Below, piece by piece: positions 17,463 to 26,907 of a DNA stretch of 64,000 nucleotides. The translations under genes and the position numbers were made by a program. Positions within the stretch are counted from its first letter, which is position 1. Each line of letters opens with the position of its first letter. The notes under the pieces were generated by a model. That model was not told the origin of the DNA and did no database searches. It worked only from the letters and a program-made list of their open reading frames with translations. Source of the DNA: JAEUIT01 sp044220875 (GTDB taxonomy: Bacteria > Planctomycetota > Phycisphaerae > Phycisphaerales > SM1A02); assembly GCA_044220875.1 (NCBI GenBank), contig JBGAQH010000007.1, positions 1 to 64,000 of the forward strand. The letters run 5' to 3'.

Positions 17463-19773
17463 CCGAGGCATCGAGCAGCCCTCCTTCGATCAGGCCGAGG
17501 CCGATCCATGACCGCTGACGCATGTCCCGGCGCTCGGCGAACCCGCGCTCGGAGAGCCGGATGCCGAGTCGTTTCTTGCTGATCGCGTGCTCGCCCGACT
17601 CCCGGCACCACCCTTCGTAGGCGGCGTACAGCTCGCTCTTGCCGACGCGGGCCCATTCGCCGACGACGCAGCACTCGTCGAGGAACGCAGCCAGCCGATC
17701 GCTCTCGCCGCGGTAGGCTTCGGTCGCGCTGGCCACCGCATGGGGCAGCCCGAGCCCGTCGCGCTGCCACTCGAGGCAGCCGCGCACCGCCCACGCGAGG
17801 ATGCCGTCGCGCTCGCGCTGGAGCTTGTCGACGAGGTGCGGGTCCTTCTCCTCGTTCGGGATCGTCACCGCGAACGGGATGAGCCGCATGCGCCGCCAGA
17901 TGCCGTCGTCGGTGCCCCGGATCGACGGCTTGTGGTTGCCGTAGATCCAGAGCTTGTGCGTCGGGTCGAACTCGATCGGCTCGCAGTAGAGCTTCCGGGC
18001 GACGATGCGGTCGGCCCCGGTGAGGTCCTTGACCTTGGCCTCGCCCATCCGCTGGTCCTCATCGAGCTCGGCGGTGACGGCCAGTCGAACGCCCCGCAGG
18101 CGAGCCATGTCGGGCGTCGCGCCTCCTCCGGACGCCCGATCCTGCTTCATGATCATCTCGGTCGGCGCCTTCTGGGCGTACTCGCCGAGGACGGCCAAGA
18201 GCGTCTGGATGAACACCGACTTGCCGTTCTGCCCGGTGCCGTGGAGGAAGAAGAGACACTGCTCGCCGACCTGGCCGGTGAGCGAGTAGCCGACGGCCCG
18301 CTGGATGTAGGCGATGAGGTCCTCGTCGCCGGCGAAGATGCGATCGAGGAACGTCTGCCAGAGCGTGGAGTCGGCGTCGGGATCGAACGAGGCCGGCGCG
18401 ATCTTCGTGATGCCGTCGGATCGCTCGTGCGGTCGGAGCCTGCCCGTCGTCAGATCGATCGTCCCGTTGCGGACGTTGAGGAGCATGTGCCCGGCGTCGA
18501 TCTGCGCGACCGACACCTTCACGCCCGGCTCCGACTGCGCCATGGTCAGCATGTCGCGGACACCGTGGACGCGTGCGGCCGAGACGTACTGCTTGCGGTA
18601 GGCCGACTCGATGGCCTCGAGCTCGTCGTCGGTCTTGCCCGCGTCCCGGGCCTCGTCGAGCGCCCGCTCCATCTCCTTGAGGATCAGCCGGGCCGTCTTC
18701 TTCGCCATCGCCTCGACGGCGGCCTGCGAGTCGAGCGACCAGCGCTTGCCGGTCCAGACGAGCCACGAGTCGAGCTCGTAGGAGAAGCGGACGTCTCGCC
18801 CGTGCTGGTCGACGAAGCGCTCGCCATTGCCGATTCCGTCGAGACGACGGAACTTCGGCACGGCGGCGACGCCATCATGGCCGTCCACTGCGTCGGCAGC
18901 CGGAGCCGACTTTGCTCCCGCCTCGTACCCACTGTCGAACGTGGCGCGAGTCTGATCGGGCTCCTCCGCCAGCAGTCCGCACAGGCGGGCGCCGAGCATG
19001 CAGAGTTCGGATGCTTCGGTACGCGGGACACGCTTCGATCCGAGTTCAAACGCCGCCTTGTTCAGCGCCTCGTTCCGTCCTGGCTGCCGGGCGAAGCCGC
19101 GCAGGAAGTGAAGCGTCGTGGTCGTCAGCTTCGCGGTCGGCGGCTTCGGGAGCGATGCGATGACGCACGACTCGAATGTGCCCGAGACGTAGGCATCGCC
19201 GCCATGTTCGTTCGGCTCGTTCGGGAGCCACGCCTGCGTGTTCTTCGTCGTCTTCGGAAAGACCTCGGGCTCCCCGTGTCGGTTGAACCCCCAGACGCGG
19301 GACCACGCTACGAACGCCTCCGCCTCCATCGGCTGGGACAGCCGGAAGAAGCAGTGGAGCCCCTTGCCTCCCTTCGACGTGAAGACGATGGGTTCGGCAC
19401 CGAGGAAGCGAGCGACCGCGTCACGGAGGTGGACCGTGCCGCCGTCGCCCGTGTGGTCGTCGAGATCGACGCAGAACGCGAGCACGCGTCCGTTGCGATG
19501 GGGGACCAGCCCGAGGCGAACCGCGTCCCTGATCCGGTACGCCTTGCCGTTCTTCGTGGTCGACTGGAAGAACTCGGTCGGCAGGGTCCCGTCGCGATAG
19601 GAAGTGATCGCCCGCTCGGCGTCGGCCTGCGACATCACCCAGCCCGGCGACAACTCGCCGCCACGCTTGGGATAGAGAAGCGCGACCCGATCGGGCTCGC
19701 AGTTCGGGCGCAGCCACTCGAGAAGCGCGAGGCGATCGATCGTCGCAGGAGGCGACTCGCATGCAGCATTCAT
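17458..19773 (-). CDS. PrimPol-type primase / superfamily 3 (D5-like) helicase
   Basis: 771 residues from ATG 19773, overlapping the RecD stop by ATGA. The N-terminal ~180 residues look like an archaeo-eukaryotic-type primase: AFCVDLDDH holds the acidic pair and SKGGKGLHCFF the His motif. A linker follows, then a D5/poxvirus-type N-domain (MLLNVRNGTIDLTTGRLRPH) and an SF3 ATPase: Walker A FFLHGTGQNGKS (about 509), AVTAELDEDQRM, LWIYGNHKPSIRGTDDGIWR. It would prime and unwind DNA at the element's own origin, which probably lies just downstream. Confidence 0.88.
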   Translation of the reverse strand: MNAACESPPATIDRLALLEWLRPNCEPDRVALLYPKRGGELSPGWVMSQADAERAITSYRDGTLPTEFFQSTTKNGKAYRIRDAVRLGLVPHRNGRVLAFCVDLDDHTGDGGTVHLRDAVARFLGAEPIVFTSKGGKGLHCFFRLSQPMEAEAFVAWSRVWGFNRHGEPEVFPKTTKNTQAWLPNEPNEHGGDAYVSGTFESCVIASLPKPPTAKLTTTTLHFLRGFARQPGRNEALNKAAFELGSKRVPRTEASELCMLGARLCGLLAEEPDQTRATFDSGYEAGAKSAPAADAVDGHDGVAAVPKFRRLDGIGNGERFVDQHGRDVRFSYELDSWLVWTGKRWSLDSQAAVEAMAKKTARLILKEMERALDEARDAGKTDDELEAIESAYRKQYVSAARVHGVRDMLTMAQSEPGVKVSVAQIDAGHMLLNVRNGTIDLTTGRLRPHERSDGITKIAPASFDPDADSTLWQTFLDRIFAGDEDLIAYIQRAVGYSLTGQVGEQCLFFLHGTGQNGKSVFIQTLLAVLGEYAQKAPTEMIMKQDRASGGGATPDMARLRGVRLAVTAELDEDQRMGEAKVKDLTGADRIVARKLYCEPIEFDPTHKLWIYGNHKPSIRGTDDGIWRRMRLIPFAVTIPNEEKDPHLVDKLQRERDGILAWAVRGCLEWQRDGLGLPHAVASATEAYRGESDRLAAFLDECCVVGEWARVGKSELYAAYEGWCRESGEHAISKKRLGIRLSERGFAERRDMRQRSWIGLGLIEGGLLDASA

Positions 19774-21878
19774 GCCGCGGCCTCCTTGCCATCGCGACCG
19801 GCCCAGAGGCTCAGGAGCGTCCGGCGGTTCATGTTCCGGACATGCCGGGCCGCGCGGCGCAGGCCGTAGTCGTCGCCCACGAGGACGCAGGTGTTGGAAG
19901 CCCGCGTCACCGCCGTGTAGAGCCAGTTGCGGTCGGCGAAGAAGTGCGACTTGTGGCAGAGGACCACCGCGCACGGGAACTCGCTGCCCTGCGCCTTGTG
20001 GGCGGTGAGCGCATAGGCGAGATCGACCAGCTTCGCCTTGCCCCAGTCGAGGGTGTGCTTCCCGCAGCCCTCGAACTCGATCGTGACGCCGTCCTTCTTG
20101 ACCTCGCGGACGAATCCAATCGTCCCGTTCATCACGTTGATGTCGTAGTCGTTGCGGGTCTGGATCACCTTGTCGCCGACGGCGAACCGACCGTCGACCG
20201 AACCGAACAGCAGGAACTGCATCATCTGGTTGATGGACTTGGTGCCGAGATCGCCACGATGCTCCGGCGTGATGATCTGGACGTCGGCGACGGCGTCGAA
20301 CCCGAACCGCTTCGGGATCTCGTCGAGGATGAGGTCCCGCAGGTGGCTCTTGATCGCCGCCGCCTCGCGGAACGCGTCGACGACGATCCAGCGCGACCGA
20401 TCGTCTTCGGCGCTGCGACCGATCTCCCCGTCGAGGACGCCGACGCTGTTGGTCTTCAGCGCGCCCGCATGGCGATGGACCTTCGTCATCACCGTCGCGG
20501 GCGCGAGGCCGTGCTCGATGATGTCGCGGAGGACGTTGCCCGGCCCGACCGGCGGGAGCTGGTGGTGGTCGCCGACGAGGATCAGCTGCGTGCGATGGAG
20601 GTCGATGTGCCGAAGGAGCTCGGCCATGAGCCGGACGTCGACCATCGAGAACTCGTCGACGACCACCACATCGGCAGCAAGGATGCCCTCGCGGAACTCG
20701 ATGCCGTTGTAGCCAAGGAGCCGGTGGATCGTGGAGGCCGACGCTTCGACTCCGTGCTTCGCCAGAAGCTGCTCGATTCGCTTGGCGGCCTTGCCGGTCG
20801 GCGCGCACAGCGAGAGCACACGGCCCGACTGTCGGCACGCGGCGGCGATGCGGGCGACGACGAAGGTCTTGCCGGTGCCCGCGCCGCCCGAGATCACGCT
20901 GATCCGGCTGCCGCGCGAGGTACGACAGGCCTCGCGCTGGTCGTCGCCGAGATCGTGCTCGGCCAGCGAGTCGAACATCCGATCCGGCTGAAGCCACGCG
21001 TACCGAAGCAGCGCGTCGCGGATGAGGAGCTCGTCCTTGCGGATGCCCGGGGAGGTCACGGCGTGGCCGTCCGCGACCAGATCGCCTCGTTCGATCAGCC
21101 GATTGCCCGCCGCCTGGATGAGCTCGCGGCTGTCGAGCGAATCGATGATCAGGAGTTCGTTGGCCTTGTCGACGAGCTCGGCGCCCGCCGCCCATGTGTG
21201 CCCGTCGTTGACCTGCTCGGAGAGGCTGTGGGAGAGCGCCGCCTCGATGCGGCCCGGATGGGTCTTCGCGATCCCCATCTTGAGGGCGATCTGGTCGACC
21301 CGCGTGAATCCGTATCCGAAGAGGTGCTTGATCAGGAGGTACGGATCGTGCTTCAGCATCGAGACGATGCTCGTGCCGAACTTCTCGAGCAACGTCTCCA
21401 TCTGGTGGTGGGTCAGGCCGAAGCCCGCGAGATAGGACCGCACCGCGTTCTCGCTCGAGTGCGCCGTCCAGGCGGCGGCGAGCGCTTCGATGACCTTGGT
21501 GGAGACTCCGGCGTCGCGTAGCGCGTCGCGACGATCGCGGAGGACATCCTCGAGCGATTCGCCGTCACGGAGGACGCCGACGATCCGCTCGGCGGTCTTC
21601 TCGCCGATGCCCTCGAAAGCCGGGTGCTTGGCGAGGTAGTTGACGATCCCCTCGCGGCTCTGCGGCAGCTCGTAGTCGAGCTGCTGAACCTCGAACTGGT
21701 GGCCGTACTTCGGATCGACCGTCCACTTGCCGATCACGGAGAGGCGGTCGCCCTCGGCGGCGTAGAACTTGCCGCGGAACCGCACCTTCGCGCCGTCGTC
21801 GGTGCGCAGCATGCCGGCGGAGAACGCGGCGTCGCTGTAGTAGGTCCGCTCGACCGTGCCGGTGACGACGTCAGGCAT
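19770..21878 (-). CDS. RecD2-like superfamily 1B DNA helicase
   Basis: 702 residues. An N-terminal OB-like region and helix-hairpin-helix segments (FEGIGEKTAERIVG) precede the motor core: Walker A SGGAGTGKTF (about 327), LCAPTGKAAKRIE, VVVDEFSMVD (motif II, about 407), ILVGDHHQLPPVG (motif III), and the C-terminal ALTAHKAQGSEFP and YTAVTRA. This is the order of stand-alone RecD2. It overlaps ERCC4 and primase genes, so it is part of one replication/recombination operon. Confidence 0.9.
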   Translation of the reverse strand: MPDVVTGTVERTYYSDAAFSAGMLRTDDGAKVRFRGKFYAAEGDRLSVIGKWTVDPKYGHQFEVQQLDYELPQSREGIVNYLAKHPAFEGIGEKTAERIVGVLRDGESLEDVLRDRRDALRDAGVSTKVIEALAAAWTAHSSENAVRSYLAGFGLTHHQMETLLEKFGTSIVSMLKHDPYLLIKHLFGYGFTRVDQIALKMGIAKTHPGRIEAALSHSLSEQVNDGHTWAAGAELVDKANELLIIDSLDSRELIQAAGNRLIERGDLVADGHAVTSPGIRKDELLIRDALLRYAWLQPDRMFDSLAEHDLGDDQREACRTSRGSRISVISGGAGTGKTFVVARIAAACRQSGRVLSLCAPTGKAAKRIEQLLAKHGVEASASTIHRLLGYNGIEFREGILAADVVVVDEFSMVDVRLMAELLRHIDLHRTQLILVGDHHQLPPVGPGNVLRDIIEHGLAPATVMTKVHRHAGALKTNSVGVLDGEIGRSAEDDRSRWIVVDAFREAAAIKSHLRDLILDEIPKRFGFDAVADVQIITPEHRGDLGTKSINQMMQFLLFGSVDGRFAVGDKVIQTRNDYDINVMNGTIGFVREVKKDGVTIEFEGCGKHTLDWGKAKLVDLAYALTAHKAQGSEFPCAVVLCHKSHFFADRNWLYTAVTRASNTCVLVGDDYGLRRAARHVRNMNRRTLLSLWAGRDGKEAAA

Positions 21879-22326
21879 GGGCCACCTCCGAGCGGACGAG
21901 GCCGCCCTCGCGGACGGTCATGCGGAGGAACTGTTCGGTGAAGGCGCAGGCCGCCTGCCGGCTGCCGCACCACTGCACCGGCACGCGATGGCGGATGGCG
22001 ATGTGGAGCGCGGATCCGAGCACGGCCGCGGGCGTGACCATGTGGAGGTCGGGCTGCCGCAGGCCGCGAAGCACCGCGTCGAGATCCGCCTCGACCACGA
22101 CGCATGCGAAGGGGAACCGGGAGAGCTTGTCGAGTTCCTCCCGAAAGCGATCCGCGTCATGGATCACGGTGTGGACGAAGTCCTTGAGGCTCTTCCGTTC
22201 GACGGCGATCTGCGTCTCGAACCCGGCGACGGAGTAGTCGCCCGCATCGAGCTTCCGTCGGACGGTGGCGCAGGCCAAGCCGTAGGGCTGCTGCTCGCGC
22301 GTGTCGATGACGATCCTGAAGTCCAT
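21871..22326 (-). CDS. ERCC4/XPF-type nuclease
   Basis: 151 residues. VIDTREQQPYGL (residues 6-17) and IAVERKSLKDFVHTV (the ERK..D motif, about 41-55) are the catalytic blocks of ERCC4-family nucleases, followed by REELDKLSRFPFACVVVEAD. No helix-hairpin-helix follows, as in other short phage versions. It overlaps the RecD gene by 8 bp. A likely role is resolving branched or flap structures during phage recombination. Confidence 0.85.
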   Translation of the reverse strand: MDFRIVIDTREQQPYGLACATVRRKLDAGDYSVAGFETQIAVERKSLKDFVHTVIHDADRFREELDKLSRFPFACVVVEADLDAVLRGLRQPDLHMVTPAAVLGSALHIAIRHRVPVQWCGSRQAACAFTEQFLRMTVREGGLVRSEVAHA

Positions 22327-22382
22327 CTACGGAGTCCCTGGGGTGGAGTCGTTTCTGGGCGGACGGTCCAAGCCGACCTCCG

Positions 22383-22412
22383 GTCCCCGACCTCGGTGAG
22401 GAGGTCGGGGAC
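22383..22412. terminator. Strong 12-bp hairpin between DUF669 and ERCC4 genes
   Basis: GTCCCCGACCTC (22383-22394), loop GGTGAG, GAGGTCGGGGAC (22401-22412), a perfect stem in the 131-bp gap upstream of the ERCC4 gene. There is no T-run on either strand, so it may be an mRNA stabiliser, a Rho-type pause or an operator rather than an intrinsic terminator. Confidence 0.45.
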
Positions 22413-22457
22413 TGCGGAGGCGGCCCCACGACGGTCGAGTGATCACTGGCGGCGAGG

Positions 22458-22982
22458 TCAGAAGGGCGCGGGCTCGTCGCCGAAGCCGACCTCACGCGAT
22501 CCCTGCGGGACGCTGATGCGGCGGTTGAGGTAGACGTTCGTGTACTCGCCCTTCGTCCGCTGCGTGATCTCGATCGTCTGGTCGAGCAACGCGTCGAGGT
22601 GTCTCGGCAGGTCGCTGAACTTCGCGAGCCGGACTCCGAGCGTCTCGAGGTCGCCCTTCACGAACGGGAGCGACTTCTGCGTGATCACCGAGTTCTTGAA
22701 GATGTGGCGGCCCGCGTGCGATCCCGAGATCACGACGAGGTCCCACTTGAGCATCGGGTCGCCGGCCTGGCTCTGTCCGAGTTCGACGCGATGCACCCGG
22801 ATCTGGTACTTGCCGTCCGGCACGTCGTCGTGGCTCGGGACCTCGACCTCGTCGTAGTCGGCGTCGAAGGCGCTGAGGTCGGCCGGGCCGGCGTTTCGCG
22901 CGCCGCCGCTGAAGGCGGTCGCTCGGTCGGAGGGATCGAACTCGTCCGGGTGTGCGGAGCTGTTGGCGAAGGTCGTGGTCAT
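22458..22982 (-). CDS. DUF669-type phage single-strand-DNA-binding-like protein
   Basis: 174 residues from ATG 22982 (ATGA overlap with the ATPase stop). VPDGKYQIRVHRVELGQSQA, PMLKWDLVVISGSHAGRHIF and KNSVITQKSLPFVKGDLETL match the DUF669 family, found beside phage recombination ATPases and thought to bind single-stranded DNA. The acidic C-terminus (GFGDEPAPF) is typical of SSB-like proteins that recruit partners. Confidence 0.75.
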   Translation of the reverse strand: MTTTFANSSAHPDEFDPSDRATAFSGGARNAGPADLSAFDADYDEVEVPSHDDVPDGKYQIRVHRVELGQSQAGDPMLKWDLVVISGSHAGRHIFKNSVITQKSLPFVKGDLETLGVRLAKFSDLPRHLDALLDQTIEITQRTKGEYTNVYLNRRISVPQGSREVGFGDEPAPF

Positions 22983-23749
22983 CGCGCTGCGTCCTTTCGT
23001 GCAGTGGAGGCGTTCTGGTCGGTGGATGAGGAGGGCGCGACGTTCGCGGGCGCGTCGAAGCACCTCGCGAAGGCCGCGTAGTCGAGCGGGAGCGTGTCGG
23101 GCAGTCGGCCCGTGCGGTCGCCCGCCTCGTAGGTGGGGTGAGGCTTCGTCCGGATCACGCGCTGCACCGTGACCTGGCCGCGCTCGTCCTTCCGCGAGAT
23201 CGTGTCGCAGAAGAGGATCATGTCGACGAGGCCGAGGACGACATGGCGGGCTCGATCCGGAAGGCTCGGTAGCGTCTTCGTGTACTCGCCGGTGCGGGTC
23301 TCGATCTGCCGGTCGACGGCGTGGCTGATGAGGACGAGCCCGTAGGGCAGGCTCGCGAGCCGGGTCAGGACGCGGTGCCATTCGTTCTTGACGAACGACC
23401 ATCCCTTCCCGTGCGGGAGATCGCCCTCGTACTCGACGCCGTGCTTCGCGCAGATGTGGTCGGAGCAGAGCTTGAAGGCGTTGTCCGCCGTGTCGACGAC
23501 GATGGTCTTGAACTTGTGGTCACCCGCGGCGACGAGCTTGCACGCGGCGAGGAAGTCGTCCCACGTGTAGGTTGGGATCTTGAACACCGAGAGTTCGCTG
23601 AGGCCCGGTTCGCACTCGAGGAAGAGCGCGTCGGGGAACTGGCTGGCGAAGGTCGACTTCCCGATCTTGGGTTGGCCGTAGATTAGCGTCGTCTTCGTGG
23701 CGAGCGTCGATGTCGGCGTCGACTTGGTCGTGGGCAAGGCGATGGGCAT
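22979..23749 (-). CDS. RecA-like phage nucleotide-binding ATPase (AAA_24/Sak4 type)
   Basis: 256 residues from ATG 23749. TTLIYGQPKIGKSTFASQFP is the Walker A loop (about residues 24-43); KTIVVDTADNAFKLC is Walker B; YGLVLISHAVDR follows. This is the order of the short RecA-core ATPases of phages (Sak4-like). With DUF669 it is a standard phage recombination or annealing pair. The C-terminus is low-complexity. Confidence 0.8.
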   Translation of the reverse strand: MPIALPTTKSTPTSTLATKTTLIYGQPKIGKSTFASQFPDALFLECEPGLSELSVFKIPTYTWDDFLAACKLVAAGDHKFKTIVVDTADNAFKLCSDHICAKHGVEYEGDLPHGKGWSFVKNEWHRVLTRLASLPYGLVLISHAVDRQIETRTGEYTKTLPSLPDRARHVVLGLVDMILFCDTISRKDERGQVTVQRVIRTKPHPTYEAGDRTGRLPDTLPLDYAAFARCFDAPANVAPSSSTDQNASTARKDAAR

Positions 23750-23772
23750 GAAGCGGTCCTCGGGGTTCAGGG

Positions 23773-24795
23773 TCAGAACGAGTCGTCGCGGCCTGCCGAG
23801 ACGGTGAGCTGCGTGAGTTCCTCGTGCGGCGGAACGACCTCGTAGAGGTTGGCGCGCACGTTCGGGTTGAAGCCGGACTGGCAGAGGGGGAGGTACTCGC
23901 AGGGCCGCTGGAAGCTGAAGCAGTGCGACGTGTTGAGGAGCCACTTCCCGCGGCGCTTCGCGTCGAGGTACTGCTGCGTGATCTGCCAGACCTCCTCGGT
24001 GAGGAGGGCCATGCGGTCCTCGGAGAGGTAGATGCGCTCGCGATGGAACGCGTCGGGCGCCGAGTACCAGTCGGCCAGACGTGCGCGGAACTCGGCGTCG
24101 GTCTCGGGCTCCTGCCGCTGCGCGGTGGAGCGGCCCGACTTGTTCTTCGCGGCGAGCTCGGCGCGGCGCTGTTCGTACTCGTCCTGCGTCTCGCCCTCAC
24201 GCTGGCGCAGCCGCGTCTTCAACAAGACGTTGTAGAGAACCCCGACGATCGGATAGCCGAGCTCCCGCAGGTAGTGCGAGTAGAGCGCGATCTGCGTGTC
24301 GGTCCAGAGACGGTCGAGGTAGTCCGACGTGATGCTCGACGCGGTCTTGTGCTCGAGGAGGTACAGCTCGCCGTCGAGGCGCACGATCCCGTCGGCCTTG
24401 CCGCCGATGACGAACGTCTGGCTCTCGCGCCCGGTGTCGGGATTTCGGATCTCGGCGGTGAACTCCTTCTCGATCTCGACGACCTCGAAGGGCTCCTTGG
24501 GATGGCGAGCGGCGTAGCCCTCGAACATCGCGCGGGCCAGATGCCAGTGATGACGGACCTCGGGATCGGCGTCGCGCAACGGGAACGCCGCATCGATCAG
24601 CGCCTGGACCTTGAGGAGTCGGTGCGGTTCGTCGGTGAGGCGATACCACGTCTCGAGCGCCGAGTGGATCACCGAGCCGAACGCGAGCGCCTCGGGACGC
24701 TCGGGACGCCGAAGTCCCTCCACGTAACGGAGGTGGTACTTCCGCGGGCAGTTGCGGAAGCAGTTGAGCGCGCTATACGTCAGCAGCGACTTCAC
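23773..24795 (-). CDS. PD-(D/E)XK nuclease, Cas4/RecB-like with Fe-S cysteines
   Basis: 340 residues. It begins SALNCFRNCPRKYHLRYVEG; LAFGSVIHSALETWYRL is the first nuclease motif; GKADGIVRLDGELYLLEHKT (about 130-150) holds the D...EXK core. Cys residues at 16 and, near the C-terminus, in CFSFQRPCEYLPLC suggest a Cas4/AddB-type iron-sulfur cluster. No cas1 or cas2 is nearby, so this is the phage recombination exonuclease, acting with the ATPase and RecD downstream. Confidence 0.85.
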   Translation of the reverse strand: MKSLLTYSALNCFRNCPRKYHLRYVEGLRRPERPEALAFGSVIHSALETWYRLTDEPHRLLKVQALIDAAFPLRDADPEVRHHWHLARAMFEGYAARHPKEPFEVVEIEKEFTAEIRNPDTGRESQTFVIGGKADGIVRLDGELYLLEHKTASSITSDYLDRLWTDTQIALYSHYLRELGYPIVGVLYNVLLKTRLRQREGETQDEYEQRRAELAAKNKSGRSTAQRQEPETDAEFRARLADWYSAPDAFHRERIYLSEDRMALLTEEVWQITQQYLDAKRRGKWLLNTSHCFSFQRPCEYLPLCQSGFNPNVRANLYEVVPPHEELTQLTVSAGRDDSF

Positions 24796-25118
24796 GCCGC
24801 CGCTCCGCTGATTCGCCCTGATCCGTTGGCCGGAGACCGATTGCCTGGGGACCCGATGCTAAGCACCTCGAAGGCGGACCCGCCAAACTCACGGGCGAGA
24901 AGCTGCGTGAAGATGCGGACGGCTACGGAGCCGACTTCGGTGGTGCCGTCGACGAGGATCGCTCGGCGAGGCGGGTCCACGAAGTAGGCGAGGTCGAGCC
25001 TCACCGCCGTCTCGCCGAGAAGCCCTTCGGTCGCGACGGCGGCGAGGAGAAGCGACGCCTCGGCATCCGCGAGGGACACGCTCGGCGCGAACGAGAATCG
25101 GATGACGCTGGTGTTCAT
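24792..25118 (-). CDS. Hypothetical phage early protein
   Basis: 108 residues, overlapping the nuclease gene by ATGA. The central DLAYFVDPPRRAILVDGTTE, VGSVAVRIFTQLLAREFG reads as a compact alpha/beta fold. No recognised motif. It is the first gene of the replication operon and its start is 27 bp from the motif at 25145-25163. Confidence 0.55.
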   Translation of the reverse strand: MNTSVIRFSFAPSVSLADAEASLLLAAVATEGLLGETAVRLDLAYFVDPPRRAILVDGTTEVGSVAVRIFTQLLAREFGGSAFEVLSIGSPGNRSPANGSGRISGAAA

Positions 25119-25144
25119 GGCGTGGGAGGGCGACGACGCGCCGG

Positions 25145-25163
25145 TACTTGAGATGTACGCCGT
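25145..25163 (-). promoter_or_regulatory. 19-bp motif upstream of the replication operon, repeated at 31078-31096
   Basis: On the minus strand ACGGCGTACATCTCAAGTA; the same word with one change (C for T) lies at 31078-31096, upstream of the DUF2924-recombinase operon. Both copies are intergenic and in the same orientation relative to the gene they precede. A shared promoter or operator, perhaps for the sigma-like factor encoded next to this site, is possible. A match of this length by chance somewhere in the window cannot be excluded. Confidence 0.35.
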
Positions 25164-25192
25164 CTGCGCGACGACTGTCCGGAGTCGTGCGA

Positions 25193-25771
25193 TCAGTGGC
25201 CGAAGCCGCCGCGACTGAAATGCTCGCGCAGCTCGGCAATCAGGACGCGCATTCGGTGTCGCGAGATGCCGAGCCGTTCGGCGGCGGCAGCCGGTGCGTC
25301 CTCTCGCAGGACGCGCACCACGATCACGAGGTCGGGATGAAGCGTGGCGACGATCTCGTCGATTGACCGTCGGGTGATGAGGTCGTCAATGGCGTCGCGA
25401 ACATCGGCGCCTCGACGGCGCGCGGCGTCTGCCTCACTGACGGTCTCGGCGCATCGCGGGTCGCCGTTCGGATCAGGCGGGAGCGCGTCGAACGACTGTG
25501 TGTGGATCTCGCCTTGCCGCTTTTCGCGATGGCGGTCTCTGATGAGCGTCGCCGCCGCGCTCCGAGCGACTCGGGTGGCGAAGGTATGGAGGCTGGATCG
25601 GCCGACGTCGAAGAGCCTGAGGCGTGGCGCGACCAGCACGCGCAGCGAGCTTTCGATGTCGGCCAGCTCGTCGCGGGCGAAGTCGCGGCGGCGGGCGAGC
25701 GTCAGCCCGCGATTCCGGATGACGCGGCGGACGGTGGGATGGTTGAGAAGGTCGAGCGGTCGATCGGCCAC
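25193..25771 (-). CDS. RNA polymerase sigma-70/ECF-like factor
   Basis: 192 residues from GTG 25771. ELADIESSLRVLVAPRLRLF and SSLHTFATRVARSAAATLIR resemble the region 2 helices of sigma factors (DxxQ-like helix, then the -10-binding and core-binding helix with a terminal DRHREKR). The C-terminal AAAERLGISRHRMRVLIAEL is an HTH like region 4. Similar divergent sigma factors are frequent in planctomycete prophages. It probably redirects transcription to element promoters. Confidence is moderate because similarity is by pattern only. Confidence 0.6.
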   Translation of the reverse strand: MADRPLDLLNHPTVRRVIRNRGLTLARRRDFARDELADIESSLRVLVAPRLRLFDVGRSSLHTFATRVARSAAATLIRDRHREKRQGEIHTQSFDALPPDPNGDPRCAETVSEADAARRRGADVRDAIDDLITRRSIDEIVATLHPDLVIVVRVLREDAPAAAAERLGISRHRMRVLIAELREHFSRGGFGH

Positions 25772-25977
25772 GGAGGAACTCCGAGGCCAGCAGGTTTGAG
25801 AGCACGCGCGACGATCGTCCGGGTGTCGCGGCACGATGCCGCGAACAGGCCCCGATGACTTGGTGTGCGGGCAATGGCTGCTGGCCATCACCCGTCGCCG
25901 GGGCGTCGCATCGTTGCGACAGATTCAGGTGTCGTGGCCGGAACCGCGAAGTTCGCAAAGCCAGTGGGCCGAGGGAC

Positions 25978-26907
25978 TTAGGAATTCTTTGGAAGTCGAT
26001 TCCGACTTTTTCCGTGCGACAGATTGGCAGATTCGCGGATCGCTGCCACTCGCTCGAGCAACCCACGCTCCTTGGCTCTCTTGATGAGTCTTGCGATCGA
26101 CGCGTGGTCCATTTCGATCTTCCGTCTCCTGAGCTCCTCCTCGATGGCACGACTCGAGCCGCCCATTGCCGCGAGCTGAAGTGCGAGCCGATCGTTCGGC
26201 GTGTACTCCGCCTGCCGCTCCACAGCCACCTCGACGATCGCCTCGATATCGCCGAGCTTGACGGAGTTGTCGAGCTGGTCGGCGATCACGTCCGCCGCGA
26301 CGATCGCTCGGACAAGCGCCCCGTGGTCTGCGACCGGCCCCTTGTCGGCCCAGCCGACAAACTCGGCAACTTCGACGGTCGTCGGATGCACGAGAATCGC
26401 GGGCTTCGATGGCGGAGGTGCTGTCACGATGACGACGTCGGAACGAGACCACGACTGTGCCCAGATCGTGCGAGCGGCGTCGTCGCGGGTCAGCCCTCTC
26501 GCCAGGTAGATGTCGCGGTCGAGATCGTTGAGGGACATGCGCCCGAGTCTCCACAGGCGGTCGGCGATCCGGGCCGTCATGTTCCCCTCGCACGCAAGGC
26601 CGCGCTTCATGCATCGCGCGAACGCGGACCCGTCGACGGTCCACCGGCGCATCGCCCCCGGCTGGATATCGATGACACCGCACTCGGGACAGACTACGGC
26701 TCGGCGATCGGGATCGTCTACGGCTGGACGGAGGGCGTGAAGCAGTCGCCCGTCATCGCATGACGGACAGGACACCGCCTTCGCGGTGGCGCTCTCGCGA
26801 AGGAGCCCAGCCGACCTAAGCGAGATGAACGTGACGTCTCGTTCGTTCGTGACGAGCGACGGCGCCGCGGACTCAAGCAGCGACAACAGACGGTTCAGCA
26901 GTTGCAA
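25978..26907 (-). CDS. Unrecognised protein with zinc ribbon and C-terminal HTH
   Basis: 309 residues from TTG 26907. A zinc ribbon lies at about 47-78 (CPSCDDG ... CPECGVIDI), then a helical region (RLWRLGRMSLNDLDRDIYLA) and an acidic central domain. The last 60 residues have an HTH-like pattern (EEELRRRKIEMDHASIARLI, then a basic helix). It overlaps the next gene upstream by 35 bp, so the two are coupled. I cannot name either family. They lie between the sigma-like gene and the recombinase cassette, a common place for cargo. Confidence 0.6.
   Translation of the reverse strand: MQLLNRLLSLLESAAPSLVTNERDVTFISLRSAGLLRESATAKAVSCPSCDDGRLLHALRPAVDDPDRRAVVCPECGVIDIQPGAMRRWTVDGSAFARCMKRGLACEGNMTARIADRLWRLGRMSLNDLDRDIYLARGLTRDDAARTIWAQSWSRSDVVIVTAPPPSKPAILVHPTTVEVAEFVGWADKGPVADHGALVRAIVAADVIADQLDNSVKLGDIEAIVEVAVERQAEYTPNDRLALQLAAMGGSSRAIEEELRRRKIEMDHASIARLIKRAKERGLLERVAAIRESANLSHGKSRNRLPKNS

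Noticed and set aside
17587..19869. Long plus-strand ORF (760 codons) opposite the primase-helicase
   Set aside because: Antisense to a protein with PrimPol and SF3 helicase motifs; no domain of its own.
23773..24795. Cas4-like nuclease as part of a CRISPR adaptation module
   Set aside because: No cas1/cas2 or repeat array; it is embedded in a phage replication/recombination operon.
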